From NCBI GenBank assembly GCA_946965045.2, contig OX337231.1, positions 992,001 to 1,056,000 on the forward strand: a stretch of 64,000 nucleotides of DNA, read 5' to 3'. The notes beneath the pieces were generated by a model. It saw only the letters and a list, made by a program, of their open reading frames with translations. It ran no database searches and was not told the origin of the DNA. Positions within the stretch are counted from its first letter, which is position 1; each line of letters opens with the position of its first letter. The DNA comes from Epithemia pelagica (Eukaryota; Bacillariophyta; Bacillariophyceae; Surirellales; Surirellaceae). The position numbers were made by a program, and so were the translations under genes. Of the stretch, positions 31,851 to 41,070 are shown one piece after another.

Positions 31851-33424
31851 TTACATCATGTCATTTGGGCCGTACCCGGCAAGTGCTTCTGTTTCCCAGT
31901 CAACGTGGCTTTTCATGTACTCCACATATTCATAGAGCATAGGCCTCGTCCCTTTCTCCGGCTCCCCTTTGATGGGTTGGCACTTTGCGACGACCTTCAA
32001 GTCATTCTCGAGGTTTTGGATCAGCTGAGCTGTACCGTTTCGGACCATATCTTCGTATCGAACAGGATGAAAGGCCTTGACGTTCGAAAAGTTTTTCATT
32101 CCGAGAAAGTTGCGAATCTTTAAGCTTCGGAGACCCAAAATACTATCAAAGGGAAGTCCCGAACCATCGTCTGCAGGATTCCACATGATGAGATATGAAG
32201 ACAAGGACACAAGATTGCCAAATTGTTCGCGGACTCGAACGGGACTTACCTCGCAATTCGTAAAATGCTTGGACTCTATGTCGCTTACTGCCATGCCACT
32301 CCACATAAAAAGTCTGATTGGCTCTGCAGGGGACAATTTCGTACGGCTTTCGAAGTCGTCCATGTCGACACTTGACGTTGGGAGACGTTTCTCGTGTCAC
32401 TCCCTCGAACACAAGATCTTCATCGTATCGTGGCATTGTCCAGGGCCTGGTGACAAAGTCTTTCCATTCCAGACTGAAGTGAAGCGGTGAATGGTAGGGA
32501 TTGAACCGCATTGCTTCGGTCCAATGGTAGACATTCCGGAATTGGGCAACCACAACGGCACCGGTCAAATCGTACCGACGGTCGTCAAACTGAGTCCAAT
32601 GCTTCCAATCACTGGATCCGCCCGTCATTGAGAACAAGCAAACAACCGCAGCAAAAAATTAGGTCTGACTTTGAATGATTCTCTTTGGATCTGGACGGGT
32701 TGTTTTGTGACACGTACCTATACCCGCGAAAAAAGTCCACGGTATCGTTGAAGCAGTCACGCAAGTGATCGGTCATCCAGTTGGTCCCGCTGTGACGTTC
32801 TCCAATCAGATGCAACGAAGGACGATCCAGAAACCTACGAGCACGTAACTTTTTCTTGAGCGTTCCCATGGTACTGGCCGACGACTGTGCCGTCGTTTGC
32901 TTTCCCCAAAGACGAGTATCGGCAGGATATCCCAGTTTGTCGCCTGGATTCTCCTCTTGCTCCTCGTCCTCTTCTTCTTTGGCCATTTCTTCTTCTTCTT
33001 CATTGAGGAGCGGGTATGCCTCTACTGCCTCATTTTCGGCGTGTTGCTGTTCCGAAAGAGGAGCTTCAGACGAGTTGATCGGTTCCTCGGAAGGATTTTC
33101 CTCTGGTTCCTCTTCCTCTTCTTCAATCATGTCTTGTTCATTGATCAGTGGGTCCTCTGTTTCACTGCCGGGACTCTTGATCGGATCCTCTGTTCGATCG
33201 GAATCGGATTCGAGATTGGTCGAGGCATGGCTGGTGCCAGAGTTCCAGGTTGTAAGGTTGGATGGGTAGTACCGTGAGATTTCCTTGGCGTGGGACCGGG
33301 TGTGGGAAGAAATAGCCATTTCCCGTGGTTGATCCACCAGATACACCTTGACGCACAAGACAAAGACAGTGGCAATGACGGACCAACGAACTACGTTCCA
33401 ATAGGTGAAGGAAAAGAGTCTCAT
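31851..33424 (-). CDS. Type II membrane sulfotransferase-like protein
   Basis: The exons are 32718-33424, 32250-32611 and 31851-32170, with introns of 106 and 79 bp; the product has 462 aa. A single span (about residues 10-30) anchors the protein. It is followed by an acidic stem of about 90 residues (runs of Glu and Asp, about 80-170). The lumenal domain opens with LHLIGERHSGTNWM (about 205-217), which resembles the PAPS-binding P-loop of sulfotransferases. It continues with VVVAQFRNVYHWTEAM, comparable to the 3'-phosphate-binding Arg/Ser region, and with WKDFVTRPW and PVRYEDMV. The splice joins restore YELR-DDGSGLP in phase. The acceptor is unknown, and a Golgi location is inferred from the topology. 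Confidence 0.7.
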
Positions 33425-33986
33425 GGTGGTGGTGGTTCGTTTCCAGATAGGTTGGTTCGGGTCTTTTCTGTTTTGCCGTGGATCGGTTTATTTGAAATGT
33501 GTTCCTCGGTTTTGGGTGTGCGCGCTTTCTTGGGTCATGCACGCACACGAAACTGTGACACGCTGCTTCTGCTCCAATGCCGGCAGTCCCGCCGAGCTAC
33601 CTATCGTACGTTATCGTAGCTATCCCGTCCTATGGGACACCGGTAGTAGCACAGCGTGCTACTACTGGTCATGAATCTCCCAAAGAGAACATTCCCACCT
33701 AGTAGTTGTTAATAGGTTAGATGGAACACTGTGGGTGGGGATGCCATTGCGGCCATTTTCATTGCGCAAGACCCAAGAACCGCTTCCAATAATACCAAAG
33801 GAGAGAGAGAGAGACCAAACGCATGGATTTGGAAAACGTGTTGATTCGTACTCTCACAAATGGTTCAGCGCGTGGGGGTTCCCCTCTCTACCACGACTGC
33901 AGTCAATGACTCGCAAGAACCACCGTCGTCCAAGAGAGATTCGTAGATCCATCTCTTTACCAACGGTTCACGCTCGGCGATATCGT
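33425..33986. other. Intergenic region, short GA microsatellite
   Basis: This 562-bp stretch carries the promoter of the sulfotransferase-like gene and the 3' side of the pirin gene. A (ga)n run sits at about 33800-33812. Nothing else was recognised. Confidence 0.4.
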
Positions 33987-35576
33987 TTAGGAATACCGAC
34001 TGGGATAGTGTCGTACATGGTTCAACCATTCCTCGTGTGACAATTGAGAATCCCACGGCAGTCCAAACAAACCCCGTTGATAATCGGCATAGGCTTGTTC
34101 AATTTCGTGGCTGGTCGTCATGACCATGGACCCTTGTGTGACACAGGGCTCCCCGAGTGGCCGTCCGGCCAAGAGCAGGCCATCGGCCGCTCGTTGCTGG
34201 GTGTGCAATTGCAATTCCTGGCCCGTGGCAGAGAAAAAGGCGGTGGAATGGGGTGGAATTTCCGTCACTGCCAAATCCTCTTGCGGCGACGAGTCCGTTG
34301 AATGGTCGTTGTCCTCATTTCCCCGCAAGAAGGACGGACACCAAACGGATCCTTGTCGAAGATACAACACACAGGTTTCCATATCCTGGGTCAAGGGACA
34401 GGTCCAGGTCGTATGGGGTTCCAAAGTGACATGAAGAACGAGGAGGGGTGTGAGAATGGGTGTGGATGCCGTATACTGTTTCTCCTCACGGCCCGCCGTA
34501 TACTCCTCCTCCTCCTCCTCCTCACGGCCCGCAGTAGTCGCAGTATAGGTGCCCGCCAAGACTCGGACCTGGACGCGTCCCTCTTGTTCGTGGACGACGG
34601 GTGTATCCATGCCATCGGCCAACAAGTGACTGCGGGGCGCATCAAATTTGTGAGCCGCCGGGACATTGATCCACACTTGATACAATTCGTGTCGTTGGGG
34701 CGGCCACCACCCCTGGTTTTTGGAGGAAGACAGGTCAAACATTTCTTCGTGCAACAAGCCAGCCCCCGTACTCAACCATTGACTGTGCGGAAACGCGTTG
34801 GTCGTGTGATTGTTGTTATGAGTGGAATGCGCTTGGTCCTCCCATGCCCCATAATATTGTTCCACTCCCATGGAATCTCGATGCGAAAAGCCTCCGTGCA
34901 AAAAGTAGGTGAGTGTGACAAATCCGCGATGCGGATGCGCCGGAAATCCTTCGGGGAATTTCAAAATGTGGCGTTGCAACCATCTTAAGGGATCCCACGG
35001 GGCAAAGGAATGACAATGATGCACGAGCAACAAAAAGGGGGATGTTGTCGTTGTGGTTGTCGTTGTTGTGGTTGACGGTAATTCGTTGGAAAAAAAGTTG
35101 GGACAGACCCGTCCGGTAATTTGATGTTCCATTGCGGCCGCCACTTGGGTGCCCAGCACGAGTCCCACCAACCAAATCAAGACACCATTCCAGGCGGGCC
35201 AAATGGGATAACGCGTATATTTGACGAGACGTTCCATGGTTCGTGGTGATTGTTGTCGCGACTGGTCGTCGTCGTTTGCGGCATGCTCCTCATGGTCCGT
35301 CTCGTCCGTGGACACGAGACTTTGGGACACACCCACCAAACTCCTTGTAGAGGAGGAAAAAGAAGAGGGAATGTGGAGGACCGTTCGGGACCATGGGTGG
35401 TGACTGGTATCATGGGTGCATCGTTTCCCCAACAACAGTGGTGGAGGACGGCGAATGGCAAATGCCTCACATGTCTTGAGAACCGGCCCAACGCATACAA
35501 CGAGGAGGAGGAGGAGGACGACGACGATGGGCCTGGTTTTCTGCGGAATGGAGGAACCGTGGCCAATCATCATCAT
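33987..35576 (-). CDS. Pirin-family cupin with plastid-type leader and extra membrane span
   Basis: This single-exon protein has 529 aa. A hydrophobic signal (VVVLLLLLVVCVGPVL) is followed by CEA|FAIRRPP, fitting the diatom rule of Phe directly after the signal cleavage site, so plastid import is likely. A second span (WNGVLIWLVGLVLGTQVAAA, about residues 130-150) might anchor the protein or act as a thylakoid signal. The pirin domain has the metal ligands HPHRGF (about 205-212) and LSTGAGLLHEEMF (about 262-275), giving three His and one Glu. Low-complexity inserts (poly-Thr, poly-Glu, a duplicated TAGREE segment) enlarge it beyond the usual 290 residues. Pirins bind iron and act as redox sensors or quercetinases. 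The function here is unknown. Confidence 0.82.
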   Translation of the reverse strand: MMMIGHGSSIPQKTRPIVVVLLLLLVVCVGPVLKTCEAFAIRRPPPLLLGKRCTHDTSHHPWSRTVLHIPSSFSSSTRSLVGVSQSLVSTDETDHEEHAANDDDQSRQQSPRTMERLVKYTRYPIWPAWNGVLIWLVGLVLGTQVAAAMEHQITGRVCPNFFSNELPSTTTTTTTTTTSPFLLLVHHCHSFAPWDPLRWLQRHILKFPEGFPAHPHRGFVTLTYFLHGGFSHRDSMGVEQYYGAWEDQAHSTHNNNHTTNAFPHSQWLSTGAGLLHEEMFDLSSSKNQGWWPPQRHELYQVWINVPAAHKFDAPRSHLLADGMDTPVVHEQEGRVQVRVLAGTYTATTAGREEEEEEEYTAGREEKQYTASTPILTPLLVLHVTLEPHTTWTCPLTQDMETCVLYLRQGSVWCPSFLRGNEDNDHSTDSSPQEDLAVTEIPPHSTAFFSATGQELQLHTQQRAADGLLLAGRPLGEPCVTQGSMVMTTSHEIEQAYADYQRGLFGLPWDSQLSHEEWLNHVRHYPSRYS

Positions 35577-35888
35577 CGTGGGAACGCACCGAATAGTATA
35601 GAGCTTGACTTTCTTGGGGTCGTCGTCGTCGTCGTCACACGATTTGTCGGAACGGAATCTTTCTCGATCCGTATCTTCATCAGTTCACGATTGGGTGTAA
35701 ACATATATATGGTTCTCAGATAATGCGATTGGTATTGTACATGATTGCTTTCAAAAAAATTATACCTTTGAGCTCTGGAGTGTAAGTTTCATGATACATC
35801 TCAGCGCTTAGAAGGGATTGATTGGAGATGTGATGGATCCAACATCAAGATTTCTTCCAAAAAACCCTGAGACACCCGAGAAGAAGCC
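35577..35888. promoter_or_regulatory. Divergent intergenic region, pirin / CBM9-like genes
   Basis: This 312-bp region between two divergent genes must carry both promoters. The start of the pirin leader is next to a gtcgtcgtcgtcgtc microsatellite at about 35620-35636. No defined regulatory motif was recognised. Confidence 0.4.
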
Positions 35889-37235
35889 ATGATGGAACCT
35901 TCCTTCGTATCGTCGTCGTCGTCGTCTTTGTCGTCGTTGTTTGCACCGCATTGGGCACTCTACCCCAAAACGTATACCGTCCATCGTGCTCCGTATTCGT
36001 TGATGGAGCACAAGGATGGAGTGAATGGCGATTTGACCAAGGAGTTTTGGACGGGCGTGCCCTGGAGTGATGCGTGGCAGGACATTCAAGGGCCTACCGA
36101 TGCACCTCCCGACCATTACGCTCCCGCCGTGACACGCTTCAAGGCCGTGTACGACGACCACTACCTCTACATTGGCGCCCAACTGGATGCATCGCCCGAC
36201 TTTGCCACACAAGCTCATTTTACCCATCGCAACGATCCCATTTATCAGCAAGATTCCGATTTTGAAGTCTTTGTCGATGTGTGGAACAACAATCACAATT
36301 ACAAGGAATTAGAAGTCAATGCGTGGAATACCATTTGGAATTTGTTGTTGGATCGACCCTATGACGATGGAGGATGCGAACACAGTGGTCGCATTGCCCA
36401 ACCGGGCGATACCAGGTATTACGAAGTCTATCAGCAAGCCACGGCCACCGAAGTCTTGGCCGGACACGTCAATGATGCGACGGGTCAGGGTGCGACCTGG
36501 TCCATTGAAGTGGCCTTGGCGTATTCCGATTTGTTTGCGACACCATCGTCATCATCTCCTTCTCCGCCGTTGGCTCCCCCGAAACCGGGTACCTTTTGGA
36601 GGGTCAATTTCAGTCGTGTCGAATTGCAAGGTCACGTGAATTGGACGTGGCAATCGCAAGTCGTGTGGAATCCGGCCCGGCATCGGTATCAAGGACAAGT
36701 CAATATGCATTTGCCCGATGCCTGGGGCTACTTTGCCTTTGTGGCGGGGACGACACCAGGTGATGGTGGTGGTGATCCGGACGGCGGTGAGACTCTGCAA
36801 CACGAGGAACCAACCAAGGAACAAGGCAACACACAACCACAACAACCACAACAACCACAAGAGGATGACCTGTCATTGTCCAGGACAACAACAAGGACAT
36901 GGACACATCGAGATCCCTCATGGCCCTTGCGAATCACGGCCATGAATCTCTATTATGCACAACGATATGTACGGGAACAAACGGGTCGTTATGCCGCCAC
37001 AATGGAGGAATTGCAGGAATGGATCGACCCCACTCTCTACCGTCCCATTGTCGTGGACTTGAATACTACCACCACGGGTCTGGCCTATACGGCCACGCTT
37101 CGAGAAACGGTGGACCATCAGGGACAAGATGATTGGTCCCCGGAGAAGCACCGATCGGCCACCATTACGCATCAACGACTCTTGACAGTGGCAGTTGCGG
37201 AACCTAACAAAGAGGAAGAACGTGCAGACTCCTAG
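35889..37235 (+). CDS. CBM9-like carbohydrate-binding (DOMON-type) protein
   Basis: This single-exon protein has 448 aa. Residues about 30-285 follow the pattern of carbohydrate-binding family 9-like domains: DGVNGDLTKEFW near the start, RFKAVYDDHYLYIGAQL (the strand with aromatic residues), NDPIYQQDSDFEVFVD, an ELEVNAWNTIWNL segment, and TWSIEVALAYSDL. The domain continues through FWRVNFSRVE and ends at GYFAFV. Such domains bind sugars and are usually found in secreted or cell-surface proteins, but no signal peptide is visible here. The tail after residue 290 is Gln/Pro-rich, then a short helical region. No catalytic domain is present. Confidence 0.7.
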   Translation: MMEPSFVSSSSSSLSSLFAPHWALYPKTYTVHRAPYSLMEHKDGVNGDLTKEFWTGVPWSDAWQDIQGPTDAPPDHYAPAVTRFKAVYDDHYLYIGAQLDASPDFATQAHFTHRNDPIYQQDSDFEVFVDVWNNNHNYKELEVNAWNTIWNLLLDRPYDDGGCEHSGRIAQPGDTRYYEVYQQATATEVLAGHVNDATGQGATWSIEVALAYSDLFATPSSSSPSPPLAPPKPGTFWRVNFSRVELQGHVNWTWQSQVVWNPARHRYQGQVNMHLPDAWGYFAFVAGTTPGDGGGDPDGGETLQHEEPTKEQGNTQPQQPQQPQEDDLSLSRTTTRTWTHRDPSWPLRITAMNLYYAQRYVREQTGRYAATMEELQEWIDPTLYRPIVVDLNTTTTGLAYTATLRETVDHQGQDDWSPEKHRSATITHQRLLTVAVAEPNKEEERADS

Positions 37236-37366
37236 CTTTGCGTGGTGCTTTAGTATAGAGTGGAACAGCTATATGGTACAGTGGGAAACCATCCAACGAC
37301 TGCATGGTTTCATCGCCTTGGTGGGTCGTGTCAGTTCGTTCGTCCTTTTGGGAATGGTGTGGCTTA

Positions 37367-38620
37367 TTACATGAGGATATCTCCCAGATATTCACGAGCA
37401 CCTTCCCCTCGGCCACTTCTCGCTGCATGACATGGCACAAAAGAAAACAAAACAAGAGAGGAATGAGACAAAGTATGAGCACGTGTTTGGCAGTGTTGCT
37501 GTAGCATGACAAGGAACGGCAACACGCAAGAACTACCAAACGCACCTTTGGGAGAGGCCCATTTGACGCTGGATTTCGATTTCATGGCCTTGATAATCGC
37601 ACCGGGATGTTCAGTCGCATCGACACCCGACTTGTACAAGGCTTCTCCAACCCACACAGCATTAAAGCCCTTGTCTCGCAACATCCAAGCTTCTTCCACT
37701 TCTTGTAGTTGTTTATTGTTTTTAGCCGCCACATAGGCAATGAGACAGACCTCTTGTCCCTCGGGGACCACCAGTTGGTCCAGTACCTGGGTCTTTTCCT
37801 CGACACCTCCATCCATTGTGCCCTGTACCACCTTGAGAATGCGTGCACCCATATCTACCGCTTGTTGGGCTTCGTCCGGATTCGATACGGCCACAATGGC
37901 TTCCAGATCCACCGCGTGGGCGGCTTTCAAGAGCGATGCACAGTCACTGGCCCCCACAACGTTGAAATAAATCACACAGGCCTGGCAGTTGCTGGCCACG
38001 GATTGCGCAATTTGCAATTCATCCACCACCAAATCATTGTTAATCACTGGAATGGGTCCCGGCACTAGACTTTTGGCGCGTCGTTGTTCTTCGCAAAAGG
38101 CGGCAATGTCGGTGTAGTCACATCCCCCCATGCGGGGATCGGCCATGACCGCCACGGCGGACGCACCCGCTTCCCGAAAGGTGGGACTGAGCAATTCGGG
38201 ATCGTACAGCTCGTTAATAAAACCATTTTCGGCCTCACTCATCTTTCTCTTGTATTCTGCAATCACCGTAATGGTCCCCTTTCGTTTGGTCAAGGCCGTT
38301 TGCAAGGGACCAGGGGTTTGTGGGGTGCTCAAATCGACGGTTTCCATGGCTTGCTTCATTGTTTTGTAAACTTCCATCACATCATCCTCAATACCCTTGG
38401 TAGCATATTCCTTGAGCGCAGCTTGTTTGGCTTTTTTGGCCAAGGCACCAATTGCATAGAGTGGACCGGACGACGATTGGGACCGTGATGATTTTGGTGA
38501 CATGCACGAGGACGACGCAATCGATGGCACTAGCGGCGCAAAGCCAGTCACCGACGGCAGCAACAAGGAGGAAACCAACAGGACGCCAATCATGGAGTAT
38601 TGCATTCGGCTTGTCGTCAT
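37367..38620 (-). CDS. Plastid-targeted indole-3-glycerol-phosphate synthase-like protein
   Basis: The exons are 37546-38620 and 37367-37422, with a 123-bp intron; the product has 376 aa. The leader (LLVSSLLLPSVTG|FAP) fits the diatom ASAFAP plastid rule. Residues about 105-345 form a TrpC-type beta/alpha barrel, with VIAEYKRKMSEAENG where the family has the IAE.K..SPS motif. Three positions differ from active enzymes: the LRKDF lysine region reads INNDL, the EVH glutamate region reads VAVSN, and the INNRDL motif reads VVQGTM. The last step of chorismate-to-indole synthesis is thus unlikely, or proceeds differently. The C-terminus (GAREYLGDILM) is supplied by the small last exon. An in-frame version without splicing also exists. 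Confidence 0.8.
   Translation of the reverse strand: MTTSRMQYSMIGVLLVSSLLLPSVTGFAPLVPSIASSSCMSPKSSRSQSSSGPLYAIGALAKKAKQAALKEYATKGIEDDVMEVYKTMKQAMETVDLSTPQTPGPLQTALTKRKGTITVIAEYKRKMSEAENGFINELYDPELLSPTFREAGASAVAVMADPRMGGCDYTDIAAFCEEQRRAKSLVPGPIPVINNDLVVDELQIAQSVASNCQACVIYFNVVGASDCASLLKAAHAVDLEAIVAVSNPDEAQQAVDMGARILKVVQGTMDGGVEEKTQVLDQLVVPEGQEVCLIAYVAAKNNKQLQEVEEAWMLRDKGFNAVWVGEALYKSGVDATEHPGAIIKAMKSKSSVKWASPKGAFGSSCVLPFLVMLQQHCQTRAHTLSHSSLVLFSFVPCHAARSGRGEGAREYLGDILM
37423..37545 (-). other. Intron of length 3n without a stop codon
   Basis: This intron has donor GTGCGT after CCCAAAG and acceptor catgcag before CGAGAAG. It is 123 bp long, a multiple of three, and contains no in-frame stop. If retained it would add 41 hydrophobic or basic residues without breaking the IGPS-like frame. 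Splicing is preferred because it joins SPKARSGRGEGAREY, a compact tail. Confidence 0.65.
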
Positions 38621-38973
38621 GGAAATGAGGTGGAGATTCGATACCCAGTGAATTCCTTATGATATATTACACAAATGTTCTGTTCAGAGTAGTTTTTTGA
38701 TGTTGTCGAATGGACATCGATCCACAGAAAATCGGAAGCTGCGGCTCACATACGCACTCGTCCGTACGTCCTCCGGAAATCATCACGCGAGCCATTGCTT
38801 GTGCATGCGTGTGGTAAGTGCCACTGCGCGCATCGCGATGGAAGCACGTGCATCAGTCGGAAGCAGATCGATAGTTCAGAATTCAGGAGGGAGGCAAATG
38901 CCATATCTTTCTCGTGTCCCCATGGCATGCTGTGTAACAGGATACAGAGTAAAAGAGTTCAACCGAGACAACC
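38621..38973. promoter_or_regulatory. Divergent intergenic region, IGPS-like / fusion genes
   Basis: This 353-bp region carries both promoters of a divergent gene pair. No specific motif was recognised. Confidence 0.4.
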
Positions 38974-41070
38974 ATGACGACCATGGAAACAACGACGACA
39001 TCCAACACGGAGGAGGAGCCCCTTCGCATCGCTTGCTTATTGCCCTCCGCAACCGATATTTGTGTGGCCTTGGGGTTGTCCGATTTCATTGTGGGTGTGA
39101 CACATGAATGCAATCACAAACTGGGCCGTCTACCCCAAGATTGTCAAATCTTGACTCTGGATGGCATTGGTCCGGAAACTAAAACACAGGGAGAGATTCA
39201 CGAACAGGTGCAACAGAAAACCAAGCAACATTTGGAACATGCTGCTGCTTCTCGTGCTTCGTTGTTGCTATCCAAGGAAGAAGTTCCCTCCTTATATCCC
39301 ATTCTTCGAGATCCATGGATGAAAGCTCGTCCCAATCTCGTGATTACACAGGATTTGTGTCACGTTTGTGCACCATCCTCGGCTGCGGTGCAATGCTTGA
39401 TTCAAGAAATGGGAAAACAAGAAAGCCGCGAAGCACGTCTCTTGTCTCTGTCTCCCCAGTCGCTACCAGAGGTTGCCGAGACCTTTGTCAAGGTGGCTCA
39501 AGCCTGTCATGTGCCGGAACGAGGTATTCAATTGCGGGACGAGTTCCTTCAAAACCTGCAAACCCTGCAGTCTACCTTGAAAGAACACATGACGGGCGAC
39601 ACCAAGGCCCCCAACACGTTGATCCTGGAATGGTTGGATCCACCCTTTGATGCAGGGCACTGGATGTGGGACATGATGGACTATGCGCTCACGAAACGAA
39701 CCGAGCTGGCTCCTAGTAGCGGAGCTAGCATTGACAATTCTCGAAAACGAAAATCCAAGCAAGTATCGTGGTCGGATGTGCAGCGGGCCGATCCAGATGT
39801 CGTGCTGGTGGCGGGTTGTGGATTTAATTTGCAACGCAACTTGGACGATGCTCGCCGTTCCTCCAAATTTTTAACAACCCTCCGAGCCACACAACAAGGA
39901 CGACTCTATTGCGTCGATGCCGATCAATACTTTGTGAGACCTGGACCCTCCCTCTTGTTAGGGACAGTAGTCGTGGCTCTGTGTGTGCACCAAGCGAATG
40001 CTTCTCTGGTATCAGCTGTACACAATCTCCCCTTTGTTCCCAAGGACTTGAAAGGTCGATTGTATGCCAACCTGGACCTTGTTCAAGACGACCAAAACTC
40101 GGGAGAAGAGGCCGTGGCACCCATGGTTCCAGATGCAGAAGATTTCCATACGCTTCATGAACAGGCGTGTCAAAGAATGGAGGAATCCTACATTGATCCG
40201 TCCACTGGATACTCGGTCTTTACCGAAGTGGCTCATCGAAAACGCGGTAAATGCTGTGGATCTGGTTGTCGACATTGCCCGTATGGACACGAAAATCTCA
40301 AGGACAAGTCACGTATCAAGCAACCTTCCATTCTGGTGCGAGGCACGTTGGAACTCCTCCATACCAAACACGGGAATCTTCGAATCTTGTTCTTCAGTGG
40401 TGGCAAGGATTCCTTCCTGACCATTCGAGCTCTGGTACGACAAGCCCAAGACAATGCAAAGAAAGAACCAAAACAGCTTCCGTTTGGCCTGGTCTTGTTG
40501 ACCACCTTTGATGCTACCAGTCGTATCATTGCGCATCAAGATGTAAGCATTGATACCGTCATGCGACAGGCCACACATTTGGGATTGTCATTGATTGGTG
40601 TTCCCATGCATCGGGGCAGCTCCGAAGGCTATGTCAGCCGAATCCGTCGTGCATTCGAGACAATTGAACGTCAAATGGGTCCAGGATCTGGTCCTACCAA
40701 GATTGAATCGCTAGTGTTTGGTGATTTGCATTTGGAACATGTTCTCTCATGGCGCAAAGAACAACTTGGTCCCTTAGGATATTGGCTGGAGTTCCCGCTG
40801 CTCCATGTAAACTACGAAACACTCAAGGAGGATTTCAAGTTATCCCAAGTTCACTGTGTCGTGTCGTCCTCCACCGTGTCCCCCCGTGTCCAAGTGGGAG
40901 AGATTTACGACCAGAAGTTGATGGAACGACTGGAGCAACTGAACAAAGCATCCACAGATGACGAAAACAAAGAATCATCGTCCATCGACGTTTTTGGTGA
41001 ATGCGGTGAATTCCACACTGTCGTTCAAGTTTGGGAAACGGAGCGCTCCGTAGTATTAGGGCTGCACTGA
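38974..41070 (+). CDS. Three-domain fusion: BtuF-like binding domain, Cys-rich DUF5522-like domain, PP-loop ATPase
   Basis: This single-exon protein has 698 aa. Residues about 15-345 match the BtuF/TroA substrate-binding fold of vitamin B12 and metal importers (IACLLPSATDICVALGL, GVTHECN, PNLVITQDLCHVC, DPDVVLVAGCGFNL). No signal peptide or lipobox is present, so this domain would sit in the cytosol. Residues about 395-445 hold a Cys-rich module (RKRGKCCGSGCRHCPYGH, about 424-439) of the DUF5522 type. Residues about 465-640 form an adenine nucleotide alpha-hydrolase domain with PP-loop FFSGGKDSF (about 473-481), resembling diphthine-ammonia ligase (Dph6/MJ0570). A cobalamin or thiolation role is possible but unproven. 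Confidence 0.78.
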   Translation: MTTMETTTTSNTEEEPLRIACLLPSATDICVALGLSDFIVGVTHECNHKLGRLPQDCQILTLDGIGPETKTQGEIHEQVQQKTKQHLEHAAASRASLLLSKEEVPSLYPILRDPWMKARPNLVITQDLCHVCAPSSAAVQCLIQEMGKQESREARLLSLSPQSLPEVAETFVKVAQACHVPERGIQLRDEFLQNLQTLQSTLKEHMTGDTKAPNTLILEWLDPPFDAGHWMWDMMDYALTKRTELAPSSGASIDNSRKRKSKQVSWSDVQRADPDVVLVAGCGFNLQRNLDDARRSSKFLTTLRATQQGRLYCVDADQYFVRPGPSLLLGTVVVALCVHQANASLVSAVHNLPFVPKDLKGRLYANLDLVQDDQNSGEEAVAPMVPDAEDFHTLHEQACQRMEESYIDPSTGYSVFTEVAHRKRGKCCGSGCRHCPYGHENLKDKSRIKQPSILVRGTLELLHTKHGNLRILFFSGGKDSFLTIRALVRQAQDNAKKEPKQLPFGLVLLTTFDATSRIIAHQDVSIDTVMRQATHLGLSLIGVPMHRGSSEGYVSRIRRAFETIERQMGPGSGPTKIESLVFGDLHLEHVLSWRKEQLGPLGYWLEFPLLHVNYETLKEDFKLSQVHCVVSSSTVSPRVQVGEIYDQKLMERLEQLNKASTDDENKESSSIDVFGECGEFHTVVQVWETERSVVLGLH

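Noticed and set aside
37423-37545. Unspliced 417-aa version of the IGPS-like protein as the main product
   Set aside because: The inserted 41 residues look like translated intron, and consensus GT-AG borders give a compact conserved-looking end.
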